DNA of 64,000 nt, from assembly GCF_003732705.1 (NCBI RefSeq), contig NZ_MOBR01000020.1, positions 62,001 to 126,000 of the forward strand. The letters are read 5' to 3'. The position numbers were made by a program, and so were the translations under genes. This DNA is from Pseudomonas frederiksbergensis (lineage in GTDB: Bacteria; Pseudomonadota; Gammaproteobacteria; Pseudomonadales; Pseudomonadaceae). This document shows, in pieces, positions 1 through 8,354 of this stretch. The notes below the pieces were generated by a model. The model made no database searches. It was given only the letters and a program-made list of their open reading frames with translations, and was not told the DNA's origin. Within the stretch, counting starts at the first letter, position 1, and every line of letters begins with the position of its first letter.

Positions 1-1914
1 ACCACCGGTCTGGTCGGTGCCCAAGGCGTCGGCCGGGGGTTGATCCTGTCGTCGCGCGGTTTCCAGATCGATGACTGGCAGTACGACGGCGTGCCGATCC
101 CGCGCAACACCTACGCACTGGGCAACTGGGCCACCCAGGACCTGATTTTCTTCGACCGCATGGAAGTGCTGCGCGGCGCGTCGGGCTTGCTGCAAGGCAC
201 CGGCAGCCCGGGTGGCGCGGTCAACCTGGTGCGTAAACGCGGTCAGGCTGTACCGACCGTGACCCTGACCGGCAAGGCCGGCTCGTGGGATCACTACGGT
301 CTGCAACTGGACGCCGGCGGACCGCTGAACCAGAACGGCACCATCCGTGGCCGCTTCGTGGCCGACCAGGACGACACCCACACCTTCGTCGATTCCGAAT
401 GGTACAAAACCACCTCGCTGTACGGCGCGCTGGACTTCGATCTGAGCGAAGCCACCACCGTGGGCGTGGCGGTCAGCCAGTCCAGCGGCGAATCCCGGGC
501 GAACGTGCGCGGCTTCCCGCGTTACTCCGACGGTAAACCCATCGACCTGCCGCGCAGCACGTACACCGGGGCGAAGTGGAACCACTCGGACATCGACGTC
601 ACCACGATCTACACCGATCTGGAACACCGTTTCAACGACGACTGGGCCTTCAAGGTCGGCGCCGTGCATATGACCGAAACCAACAAAGCGAAGAACCAGC
701 GGACGCAAACCACCGGCTCCGGCATCCGCCCTGATGGCACCGGTATCCAGTACGCCGACTTCGTCACGGACATGGACTCCACCAAAGTCGCGCTGGACAT
801 GAACGTCACCGGCAAGTTCGAAGCCTTGTCCATGCAGCAGGAAGTCATGCTGGGCGGCAACTATTCCAAATACACCTCGGACGACAAATACGCCCGGACC
901 TTCAACGCCAGCAGCGACAACATCTTCGACATTAATCACGACCGCCCGGAAATCAGCTACGACGGTTTGGTCAACACCCCCGGCGGTCGCGGCTTCCCGA
1001 GCAAATACGACATCCGCCAAAAAGGCCTGTACGGCAACTGGCGGGTCAAGCCTGTTGACGATCTGACCCTGGTGCTCGGCTCGCGGGTCAGCTGGTACGA
1101 CTACAGCTACAAATCCCAGATCGAAACCCCGACCAGCATTACCGACGATCAGAACAGCGCCTCCACCGAAACCGGTGAAGTCACGCCTTACGCCGGGATC
1201 ATTTACGACCTGAGCCGTGAATGGTCGGTCTACGCCAGTTACGCCGACGTCTTTACCCCGCAAACCGAACGCGACACCGCCGGTTCGGTGCTTAAACCGA
1301 TCATCGGCACTAACTACGAGATTGGTTTGAAAGGCGAGTTGATGGATGGCCGCATCAACACCTCCGTGGCCCTGTTCCGTTACGACCAGGAAAACCGCGC
1401 CGTTCTCAACACGGCAGGTGCACAAACCTGCGACGGTTGGTACTGCTCGACAGCCTCGGGCAAAGTGCGCAGCCAGGGCCTTGACGCTGAAATCAGCGGT
1501 GAAGTGACCGACAACCTGCAACTGTTCGCCGGCTACACCTACAACACCACCAAGTACCTCGACGACCCAACAAACGAAGGCAAAATCTTCAGCTGGTGGA
1601 CGCCTAAACACATGCTGCGCGTGTGGGGCAATTACCAGATGACCGGCGACTGGAGCCGTGTGAGCACTGGCCTGGGCTTCACCGCACAGACCCGCACGGT
1701 CGGTTTCGACCACACCGTCAACGTTCCGGGTTACACCGTGTGGAATGCCCGTGTCGGCTACCAGCTCACCTCGGAAATCGAACTGGCGATGAACGCCAAC
1801 AACCTGTTTGACAAGACCTACTTCGCGGCGGCCTACAACCAGCTTAACGGCAACAACAACTACGGCGACCCACGCAACGTGATGTTCAGCGTGAAATACA
1901 CCCCGCAGTTCTGA
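1..1914 (+). CDS. fpvA: Ferripyoverdine TonB-dependent receptor, 3' part (FpvA)
   Basis: Outer-membrane receptor that imports ferric pyoverdine using TonB energy. The reading frame is open from base 1, so the signal peptide, any N-terminal signalling domain and the start of the plug lie outside the window. Visible are the end of the plug (FFDRMEVLRGASGLLQGTGSPGGAVNLVRKR) split as DRMEVLRGASGLLQG and GSPGGAVNLVRKR, then a roughly 520-residue beta-barrel with typical NYEIGLKGEL and NNLFDKTYF segments, ending in the aromatic residue F that outer-membrane assembly needs. Siderophore-receptor family membership is clear; the fpvA assignment rests on the adjacent pyoverdine NRPS, pvdE and pvdMNOP genes. 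It is convergent with the NRPS gene, with about 2.2 kb of REP-rich DNA between. Confidence 0.88.
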   Translation, partial: TTGLVGAQGVGRGLILSSRGFQIDDWQYDGVPIPRNTYALGNWATQDLIFFDRMEVLRGASGLLQGTGSPGGAVNLVRKRGQAVPTVTLTGKAGSWDHYGLQLDAGGPLNQNGTIRGRFVADQDDTHTFVDSEWYKTTSLYGALDFDLSEATTVGVAVSQSSGESRANVRGFPRYSDGKPIDLPRSTYTGAKWNHSDIDVTTIYTDLEHRFNDDWAFKVGAVHMTETNKAKNQRTQTTGSGIRPDGTGIQYADFVTDMDSTKVALDMNVTGKFEALSMQQEVMLGGNYSKYTSDDKYARTFNASSDNIFDINHDRPEISYDGLVNTPGGRGFPSKYDIRQKGLYGNWRVKPVDDLTLVLGSRVSWYDYSYKSQIETPTSITDDQNSASTETGEVTPYAGIIYDLSREWSVYASYADVFTPQTERDTAGSVLKPIIGTNYEIGLKGELMDGRINTSVALFRYDQENRAVLNTAGAQTCDGWYCSTASGKVRSQGLDAEISGEVTDNLQLFAGYTYNTTKYLDDPTNEGKIFSWWTPKHMLRVWGNYQMTGDWSRVSTGLGFTAQTRTVGFDHTVNVPGYTVWNARVGYQLTSEIELAMNANNLFDKTYFAAAYNQLNGNNNYGDPRNVMFSVKYTPQF

Positions 1915-1997
1915 TTCATCCCCCCGCTGAAACTGGCCCATGTCCATTTGAAGGGGCATGGGCCAATTCCCATCCAAAGCCGTCCAGCCACCGCAGC

Positions 1998-2570
1998 CCC
2001 CTGTGGGAGCGAGCCTGCTCGCGAAGGCGTCGGCACAGCCAAAAACCATGTCGCCTGACACACCGCTTTCGCGAGCAGGCTCGCTCCCACATTGGTCTGG
2101 GTGTCGTTCGCAGGGATTTGTGGTTGGCGCTGATCCCTGTAGGAGCGAGGCTTGCCCGCGAAAGCGGCGTATCAGTCGACATCATCGTCATTGACATACC
2201 GCCTTCGCGGGCAAGCCTCGCTCCTACAGTTGGTTGGTGTCGTTCGCAAGATTTGTGACCGCCACCGGCCCCTGTGGGAGCGAGCCTGCTCGCGAAGGTG
2301 TCGGCACAGCCAAAAACCATGTCGCCTGACCCACCGCTTTCGCGAGCAGGCTCGCTCCCACATTGGTTTGGGTGTCGTTCGCAGGGATTTGTGGTTGGCG
2401 CAGATCCCTGTAGGAGCGAGGCTTGCCCGCGAAAGCGGCGTGTCAGTCGACATCATCGTCATTGACATACCGCCTTCGCGGGCAAGCCTCGCTCCTACAG
2501 TTGGTTGGTGTCGTTCGCAAGATTTGTGACCGACACAGTTCCCCTGTGGGAGCGAGCTTGCTCGCGAAGG
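1998..2570. repeat. REPIN cluster with a 271-bp tandem duplication
   Basis: REP pairs in inverted orientation lie at 2002-2091 (GTGGGAGCGAGCCTGCTCGC type), 2137-2229 (GTAGGAGCGAGGCTTGCCCGC type), 2273-2362 and 2408-2500, followed by a single REP at 2545-2570. The third and fourth copies repeat the first and second at an exact offset of 271 bases with only a few substitutions, so the whole unit has been duplicated in tandem. The rest of 1915-2957 up to 2640 shows no convincing gene; the open frames here are made of REP sequence. Confidence 0.9.
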
Positions 2571-2659
2571 CGTCAGATCAGGCGCAGCGAATAAACATGT
2601 TTAACGACGACTGTTTAAAGACACTCGGTGTTACGTCATAAGCGGCTACAACGCCTTGC

Positions 2660-2957
2660 GTCGTTACCTACGCGTACGCCAGAATCCGCCGGCTTGTGCG
2701 GCTTTGGGGTGGGCTATATCGTTTCCGGGTCACTGCAAAACAGTGATCGGGTTTGGTAGCCCGTCGTGATAGTCGTATGGCAACACCTTATGCAGCCCTG
2801 TTTTTGGGACTTGCTTTATATGGTGGTCATGCGTGGGGCTCCTTCGGGGGCGCCGGGTTTTCTGTCGCGACCGGTCTACCAACCCATGCATGGCCGCCAC
2901 CCAGTCGTTTGGTAGCGAAGGTGATGGCTCCTCAAAATTTGCGATGGAGTTTTATCT
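2660..2957 (+). ncRNA. Candidate structured leader of the DUF6124 gene
   Basis: About 300 bases without a convincing gene directly upstream of the DUF6124 start. It contains the perfect hairpin TCACTG-CAAAA-CAGTGA (2730-2746), a UUCG-loop hairpin near 2837-2855, and a long-range pairing between GGGTTTGGTAG (2749-2759) and CTACCAACCC (2876-2885). The same GTTTGGTAGC string recurs at 2907-2916, so CTACCAA could pair either upstream or downstream. I recall very similar sequence before other DUF3077/DUF6124 genes in Pseudomonas, but could not check this. It may equally be a dispersed DNA repeat rather than an RNA. Confidence 0.4.
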
Positions 2958-3326
2958 ATGTTCAAAGTCACACCGAACCCCCCGAATACCGTTCCAGAAC
3001 CGCTCGACGCCGCTTTTGAACTTGATCCCAAGAAAATGAAACTGGCGGCCGACCGTGCGCTCAGCTTCTACTTCAAACCCGGGGCGACGAAAACGCAGAT
3101 ACCGCCCCGCAGTTCCGGCACCTTCTACACCATCGACGCAGCGGTGGATGACGAAACGTTGCTGGTTGAGATCTACGAAGCGCTGTCATCGGCCCGTGCG
3201 ATGGTCAACGATCTCGTCGAGCTGACGGACGGCCCGCGACGCCAAACGATGCTGGTGTTGCATCGCTCGCTGCTGATGGGTGAAATGGCGGCGAATCGCG
3301 TACTGGATAACCACACGCCGGTGTAG
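2958..3326 (+). CDS. DUF6124 family protein
   Basis: Small protein of 122 residues beginning MFKVTPNPPNT and ending with the helical segment LSSARAMVNDLVELTDGPRRQ ... MAANRVLDN, split here as SARAMVNDLVELTDGPRR and GEMAANRVLDNHTPV. This pattern (a Pro-rich N-terminus, then ETLLVEIYEALSSA and a Arg-Arg turn) matches the DUF6124/DUF3077-like small proteins that pseudomonads carry in several copies; no function is established to my knowledge. No signal peptide or membrane segment. The ATG at 2958 follows GATGGAG about nine bases upstream. Its stop codon TAG lies inside the first REP sequence of the following array (GTGTAGGAGCG), so the C-terminus may have been set by that repeat. Confidence 0.75.
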   Translation: MFKVTPNPPNTVPEPLDAAFELDPKKMKLAADRALSFYFKPGATKTQIPPRSSGTFYTIDAAVDDETLLVEIYEALSSARAMVNDLVELTDGPRRQTMLVLHRSLLMGEMAANRVLDNHTPV

Positions 3327-4071
3327 GAGCGAAGCTTGCTCGCGAAGGCGTCGGACCTGACACACCGCGTCATCGTTCTTCGCGGGCAAGCCTTGCTCCT
3401 ACATTGGTTGGGTGTTGTTCATAAATTTTGCAGTCAACACCAGTCCCCTGTGGGAGCGAGCCTGCTCGCGAAAGCGGTGTGTCAGCTACACGAATGTCGG
3501 CTGACACAGCCCCTTCGCGAGCAGGCTCGCTCCCACATTTGTTTAGTGTCGTTCACAAGATTTGCAGCCAATGCTGTCCCCTGTGGGAGCGAGCCTGCTC
3601 GCGAAAGCGGTGTGTCAGCTGCATGAATGTCGGCTGACACGGCCTCTTCGCGAGCAGGCTCGCTCCCACATTTGTTTAGTGTCGTTCACAAATTTTGCAG
3701 TCAACACCAGTCCCCTGTGGGAGCGAGCTTGCTCGCGAAGGCGGTGTGTCAGCTGCATGAATGTCGGCTGACACGGCCTCTTCGCGGGCAAGCCTCGCTC
3801 CTACATTTGTTTAGTGTCGTTCACAAATTTTGTAGTCAACACCTGTCCCCTGTGGGAGCGAGCTTGCTCGCGAAGGCGGTGTGTCAGCTGCATGAATGTC
3901 GGCTGACACGGCCTCTTCGCGGGCAAGCCCGCTCCCACAATTGTTTAGTGTCGTTCACAAGATTTGCGGCCAATGCTGTCTCCTGTGGGAGCGAGCCTGC
4001 TCGCGAATGCGGTGTGTCAGCTACACGAATGTCGGCTGACACGGCCCCTTCGCGAGCAAGCTCGCTCCCAC
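3322..4071. repeat. Tandem REPIN array, five units of about 134 bp
   Basis: After one divergent REPIN at 3322-3402, five near-identical units begin with TGTGGGAGCGAGC at 3449, 3582, 3716, 3851 and 3984, a spacing of 133-135 bases. Each unit is a REP, a GTGTCAGCT(A/G)CA(C/T)GAATGTC spacer, an inverted REP and a common linker containing TTTAGTGTCGTTCACAA. Some right-hand REPs are of the GGGCAAGCC subtype and others of the GAGCAGGCT subtype, so the units are mosaics. No gene is supported in 3327-4085; open frames across it only read through repeat sequence. Confidence 0.92.
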
Positions 4072-4085
4072 TGGTTTTTTTGCAC

Positions 4086-7000
4086 TCAGCTAGATGACTC
4101 ACCTTGGCCACCGAGGAACACGTCGGTAAACGACTCCAGCAGCGACTCGGCGTAGATCATGCTGCGGTGGGGCAGTGGGGTGTGGATTGAGGTGTGCAAC
4201 TGGCCTGTCGCGTTGTGGTCCCTGAGCAGTTGTTCCGAAAACAGCACTTGCTCCAGGGTTTTGTGCGACAGCGACCACCAGCAACTGGCCTGGACTTTAA
4301 GCCGTGGCAGCGAGAATTCTTCGAACGCCGCCACCAGCCGTTCGTGGATCGCAAAGGCTTGGGCGTTCATGATCTCCTGCTTGATACCGTCCAGGGTTGC
4401 GATCATTTCCTGTTCCTCGGTGGCGGTCTGTTCGCTGGCCCAGCGATAGAACGCCTTGAGGTCGGCCGTCGGGTTTTGGGCGATGAAAATCACCGCCGCC
4501 GGCTCCAGATGCGCGAACATCAGGGTGAACACTTCGAGCGCCGCTTTCAGTTCGCTTTGCGCGCTGAGGTGGTTCGGGTTGTCTTCTTCCAGCGGCTTGC
4601 GCGGCAGGTCGGCGGGCAGGTCACGTTCCGGCACGTTGGTGTCGACCAAACCCAGAAAACTCACCTCGCGACCCTGCTGTTCAAGCCGGGCGGCGATGTC
4701 CATGGCGATAGCGCCACCCAACGACCAACCCATCAGCCGATACGGCCCGTGTGGCTGCTGCTCGACAATCTGCGCGCTGTAATCGGCGATCATCTCGGCC
4801 CAGGTCTGTGCACTGGACGCCTTGTCGGCAAAGCCCTTGTGCATCACGCCGAAAGTTTTGGCGTGGGGCGCGAGTTTCTTCGCCAGTGGCTGGTAGCAAA
4901 ACACGATGCCGCCACTGGGGTGCAGGCAGAAAAGCCCGGGAGCCGAGGCTGTCGAGGCATTCAGCGCGACGACCGATTGCGCGTTTTGCTGATGCTCCAG
5001 GGCGATGAACCTGGCCAGCTCTTCGACCGTGGGGTAAGCGAGCATCTGTTGCAACGCCAGTTTTATGCCGAGGCGGGCATGCAGTGTCGAGATGAATTGA
5101 ATCGCCAGGATAGAGTGGCCACCCAGTTCGAAAAAATTGTCATCCAGGCTGACACGTTTGACCTGCAACGCTTCCTGCCAGAGTTCGGCCAGGGCGTTTT
5201 CCAGCGGCGTCACCGGGGCAATGTAAGGGCGCTGGGACTGGCTCAGATCCGGCAGTGGCAGGGCTTTGCGGTCAACCTTGCCGTTGGGGGTCTGGGGCAA
5301 TTGCGCCAGGAATAACAGGTGCGCGGGCACCATGTATTCCGGTAGTTCGGCCTTGAGGCTGGCCTTGAGTTCGGCACGCAACGCGGCTTCATCTTCGTAA
5401 GAAGCCGCCGCCACCACGTAGCCCACCAGTTGCGGACCGGTCGGGCCGTCCTGCGCCACTACGACGGTTTCGCGCACGCTGTCGAGGGCCAGCAAACGGG
5501 CTTCGATCTCGCCAAGTTCAATGCGGAAACCACGGATTTTCACCTGGTGGTCGATCCGGCCGATGTACTCGATCACGCCCTCGGCGCGATAACGGGTCAG
5601 GTCGCCGGTGCGGTACAAACGCTCACCGCTGAACGAAAACGGGTCCGGAACAAAGCGTTCGGCGGTCAGCGACGGACGCTGGAAATAACCGCGAGCGAGG
5701 CCGTCGCCACCGATCAGCAATTCACCCGGTGCGCCTATCGGGTTGAGTTCCAGATCACTGCCCAGAATGTACAGCGCGGTGTTGTTGATCGGTTTGCCGA
5801 GGTATGGCTGAGTGTTCTCGCGGGTCAACGGATGCAGCGCTGACCAGATCGTGGTTTCGGTCGGGCCATACAGGTTCCAGACTTTCGGCGACAACGCGAG
5901 CATGCGCTGGGCCAGTTCCTGCGGCAGCGCTTCACCGCCACACAGAAAGCTGCGGCCGGCGAGGATCGACGCCTGCTCGTGGTCGAGCAGCATGCGCCAG
6001 GTCGATGGTGTGGCTTGCAACACCGTCACGCCGTGGCGCTCGATCAGTTCGAGCACGGCTTGCGGATCTTGATGCACGTCCTTGCCGGTCAGCACCACGC
6101 GGGCACCGGCCAGTAATGGGCCGTAGATTTCCAGGCCGAAAATATCGAACGAAAACGTGGTCAGCGACAGCATGCGGTCCTGGGCGGCGATGCCCGGCTG
6201 ATGGACCATGCTTTCGACGAAATTGCACAGGGCGGCGTGGCGCACCATCACGCCTTTCGGTTTACCGGTGGAGCCCGACGTGTAAATCACGTACGCCAGG
6301 TGTTCGCCATTCAGCGCCACCGTCGGGCAAGTCTGCGGATACGCCGCCAGCCACGCTGGCGGCTGATCCAGCAGCAAGGTATTGAGCCCGGCCGGAATCG
6401 GCAACTGCCCTTGCAGATGAGATTGGGTCAGCAGCAATTCGAGGCCACTGTCCTCAATCATGTAGGCCAGCCGATCCTCGGGGTACGCCGGGTCGAGTGG
6501 CACATACGCGCCGCCAGCCTTGAGGATCGCCAGCAAGCCGACAATCATTTCCACGCTGCGCTCGACGGAAATGCCCACCAAACGATCCGGGCCAACCCCC
6601 GCTTCGATCAGCTTATTCGCGAGCTGATTGGCGCGAGCATCCAGTTGCGCATAGGTCAAACAATCGCCGCCGACAATCAACGCCACCGCATCCGGCGTCT
6701 GTTCCGCCTGAGCAGCAATGCGCTGCTGCACACACGGCGCTTGCGCGGAGTGCTCAACCACACGATGCCAATCCTTCAGCATCACGTTTTGCTCATCGCT
6801 ATCCAACAGCGGCAATTCGCCAATCCGCTGCGAACAATCCTCAACGATGCCTTGCAGCAGGTTCTGCCAATGCCGCGCCAGGCGTTCGATGGTCGCCGGG
6901 GTGTAGAGATCGCGGCTGTATTCCAGGCTCGCGGCAACCCCGTGTTGCGAGTACGCGACGTCCAGCGACACATCGAACTTGGCCTGGCTCGACCCCGCGT

Positions 7001-8216
7001 CAAGAAACTCCAGCGCCAGTCCGTCCAGATCGATGGCTCCAGGCTCGCCGCTGTCGGTGCGCCAGTTGAACAACACCTGGAACAGCGGATTGGCTTGGGC
7101 GCTGGCCTGCAATTGCAGGGCATCGAAACTCAGCTCCAGCGGGTAATCCGCATGGTCCAGCGCGGCCAGGGATTCACGACGCAGGCGGTGCAGAAAGTCG
7201 CTGGCGGACAGCATCGGGTCGAGGCGTACGCGGTACACCTGACTGCTGACAAAGAAACCGACCAGTCCTTGGGTTTCACTGCGATTGCGCGTGGCATTCG
7301 GCACGCCGACGGTAAAGTCGCGCTGACCGCTGTAGCGGCTCAACAACAGTTGCCAGGCCCCGAGCGCGACCACGAAAGGCGACAAGCCCTGTTGCTGGCA
7401 GAAGCGGTTCAGGGCCGCCGACAGTGAGCCCGGCAGTTCGAACGCATGCTTGCCGGCCGGATGGCGGTGTTGCGCGCTGCGGTGGAAATCCACCGGCAAA
7501 TCCAGGGTCGGCAACGGCGTGCCCAGGTAGTTTTGCCAGTAGTCGGCGCTGTTGGCGCAAGACGCGCTGTGCAGATAATCACCGCGTTGCCAGGCGGCGT
7601 AGTCGGCGTATTGAATCGGCGGACGCGGCAGCGGCGGGGCGTTTGCGTCACCGGCCTGGGCGAAGGCGCGGTTCAGGTCCTGCATCAGGATCGCGTTGGA
7701 CCAGGCATCGGAAACGATGTGGTGCATGTTCATCAGCAACAGGTGTTCATCGGCGCCGATCTTGAGCAAGGTCGCGCGCATCAGCGGCGCCTGGCGCAGG
7801 TCGAACGGCGTGTTTGCCTGGGCCTCGATGCGCAGCGCGATCTGCCGGGCGCGGTCTGCGTCGGCCAGTTCGCACAGGTCTTCCTGGCCGAGCACCAGTC
7901 GCGCCTGATCATCGACGACCTGCATGGCCACGCCGTCGATCTCGCGGAACGCCGTGCGCAGGATGTCGTGACGGTCAAGCACTCGGTTCAGTGCGATTTC
8001 CAGACGCTGCGCCGGCAACGCGCCGGTGATGCGCATCACCCGCGGCAAGTTGTAAGCGGCACTGTCCGGTAAAAATTGCTGCACAAACCATAGCCGTTGC
8101 TGGGCAAAGGAGAGTGGCGCCGGGGTATTTTGCGTGCGGGCGGCGATGCCTTGGGGTTGATCACCGGCATCGGCCAGCAGCAGCGCCAGTAAATCATCAT
8201 CGATCATGTCGTTCAT
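4086..8216 (-). CDS. Pyoverdine NRPS, terminal module with thioesterase (PvdD-type)
   Basis: One-module non-ribosomal peptide synthetase of 1376 residues that adds the last residue of the pyoverdine peptide and releases it. Domain order: condensation (about 35-470, HHIVSDAW catalytic motif near 165), adenylation (about 490-990), carrier (FFELGGHSILA), thioesterase (GWSLGGAIAMD with catalytic Ser, last 270 residues). Reading the ten specificity positions by eye gives D-I-L-Q-L-G-L-I-W-K, a code associated with glycine. I chose the ATG at 8216 (MNDMIDDDLL) because ACGAGAGACC precedes it; a longer frame reaches 8279. It lies 138 bases after pvdE on the same strand without its own iron-starvation box, so co-transcription with pvdE is likely. 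The upstream NRPSs must be elsewhere. Confidence 0.93.
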   Translation of the reverse strand: MNDMIDDDLLALLLADAGDQPQGIAARTQNTPAPLSFAQQRLWFVQQFLPDSAAYNLPRVMRITGALPAQRLEIALNRVLDRHDILRTAFREIDGVAMQVVDDQARLVLGQEDLCELADADRARQIALRIEAQANTPFDLRQAPLMRATLLKIGADEHLLLMNMHHIVSDAWSNAILMQDLNRAFAQAGDANAPPLPRPPIQYADYAAWQRGDYLHSASCANSADYWQNYLGTPLPTLDLPVDFHRSAQHRHPAGKHAFELPGSLSAALNRFCQQQGLSPFVVALGAWQLLLSRYSGQRDFTVGVPNATRNRSETQGLVGFFVSSQVYRVRLDPMLSASDFLHRLRRESLAALDHADYPLELSFDALQLQASAQANPLFQVLFNWRTDSGEPGAIDLDGLALEFLDAGSSQAKFDVSLDVAYSQHGVAASLEYSRDLYTPATIERLARHWQNLLQGIVEDCSQRIGELPLLDSDEQNVMLKDWHRVVEHSAQAPCVQQRIAAQAEQTPDAVALIVGGDCLTYAQLDARANQLANKLIEAGVGPDRLVGISVERSVEMIVGLLAILKAGGAYVPLDPAYPEDRLAYMIEDSGLELLLTQSHLQGQLPIPAGLNTLLLDQPPAWLAAYPQTCPTVALNGEHLAYVIYTSGSTGKPKGVMVRHAALCNFVESMVHQPGIAAQDRMLSLTTFSFDIFGLEIYGPLLAGARVVLTGKDVHQDPQAVLELIERHGVTVLQATPSTWRMLLDHEQASILAGRSFLCGGEALPQELAQRMLALSPKVWNLYGPTETTIWSALHPLTRENTQPYLGKPINNTALYILGSDLELNPIGAPGELLIGGDGLARGYFQRPSLTAERFVPDPFSFSGERLYRTGDLTRYRAEGVIEYIGRIDHQVKIRGFRIELGEIEARLLALDSVRETVVVAQDGPTGPQLVGYVVAAASYEDEAALRAELKASLKAELPEYMVPAHLLFLAQLPQTPNGKVDRKALPLPDLSQSQRPYIAPVTPLENALAELWQEALQVKRVSLDDNFFELGGHSILAIQFISTLHARLGIKLALQQMLAYPTVEELARFIALEHQQNAQSVVALNASTASAPGLFCLHPSGGIVFCYQPLAKKLAPHAKTFGVMHKGFADKASSAQTWAEMIADYSAQIVEQQPHGPYRLMGWSLGGAIAMDIAARLEQQGREVSFLGLVDTNVPERDLPADLPRKPLEEDNPNHLSAQSELKAALEVFTLMFAHLEPAAVIFIAQNPTADLKAFYRWASEQTATEEQEMIATLDGIKQEIMNAQAFAIHERLVAAFEEFSLPRLKVQASCWWSLSHKTLEQVLFSEQLLRDHNATGQLHTSIHTPLPHRSMIYAESLLESFTDVFLGGQGESSS

Positions 8217-8354
8217 CGGTCTCTCGTCGTCGGCGACCGCTTGGGCGCTGACGGCTTTAGCCGGACATCGCGCCCACACGGGTAAAACATTCAGTGGGTA
8301 ACGGCCGGAACGCGGGCGCTCCGGCGGATTGACAGGTAGGGGCAGAGAACGTGA

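Noticed and set aside
2753..3019. 88-residue open frame MVARRDSRM... upstream of the DUF6124 gene
   Set aside because: No ribosome site, composition unlike a protein, overlaps the DUF6124 gene and follows the hairpin-rich leader; better explained as RNA or repeat sequence.
3449..4071. Regular repeat-spacer look, possible CRISPR
   Set aside because: Units are about 134 bases, spacers are the same in each unit and the repeats are REP palindromes; no cas genes.
3336..4097. Several overlapping plus-strand frames rich in PVGASLLAKA and SRAGSLPH
   Set aside because: These are translations of REP sequences in the tandem array.
4194..5315. 373-residue frame antisense to the NRPS
   Set aside because: Typical GC-rich shadow frame; the minus strand encodes clear C-A-T-TE domains.
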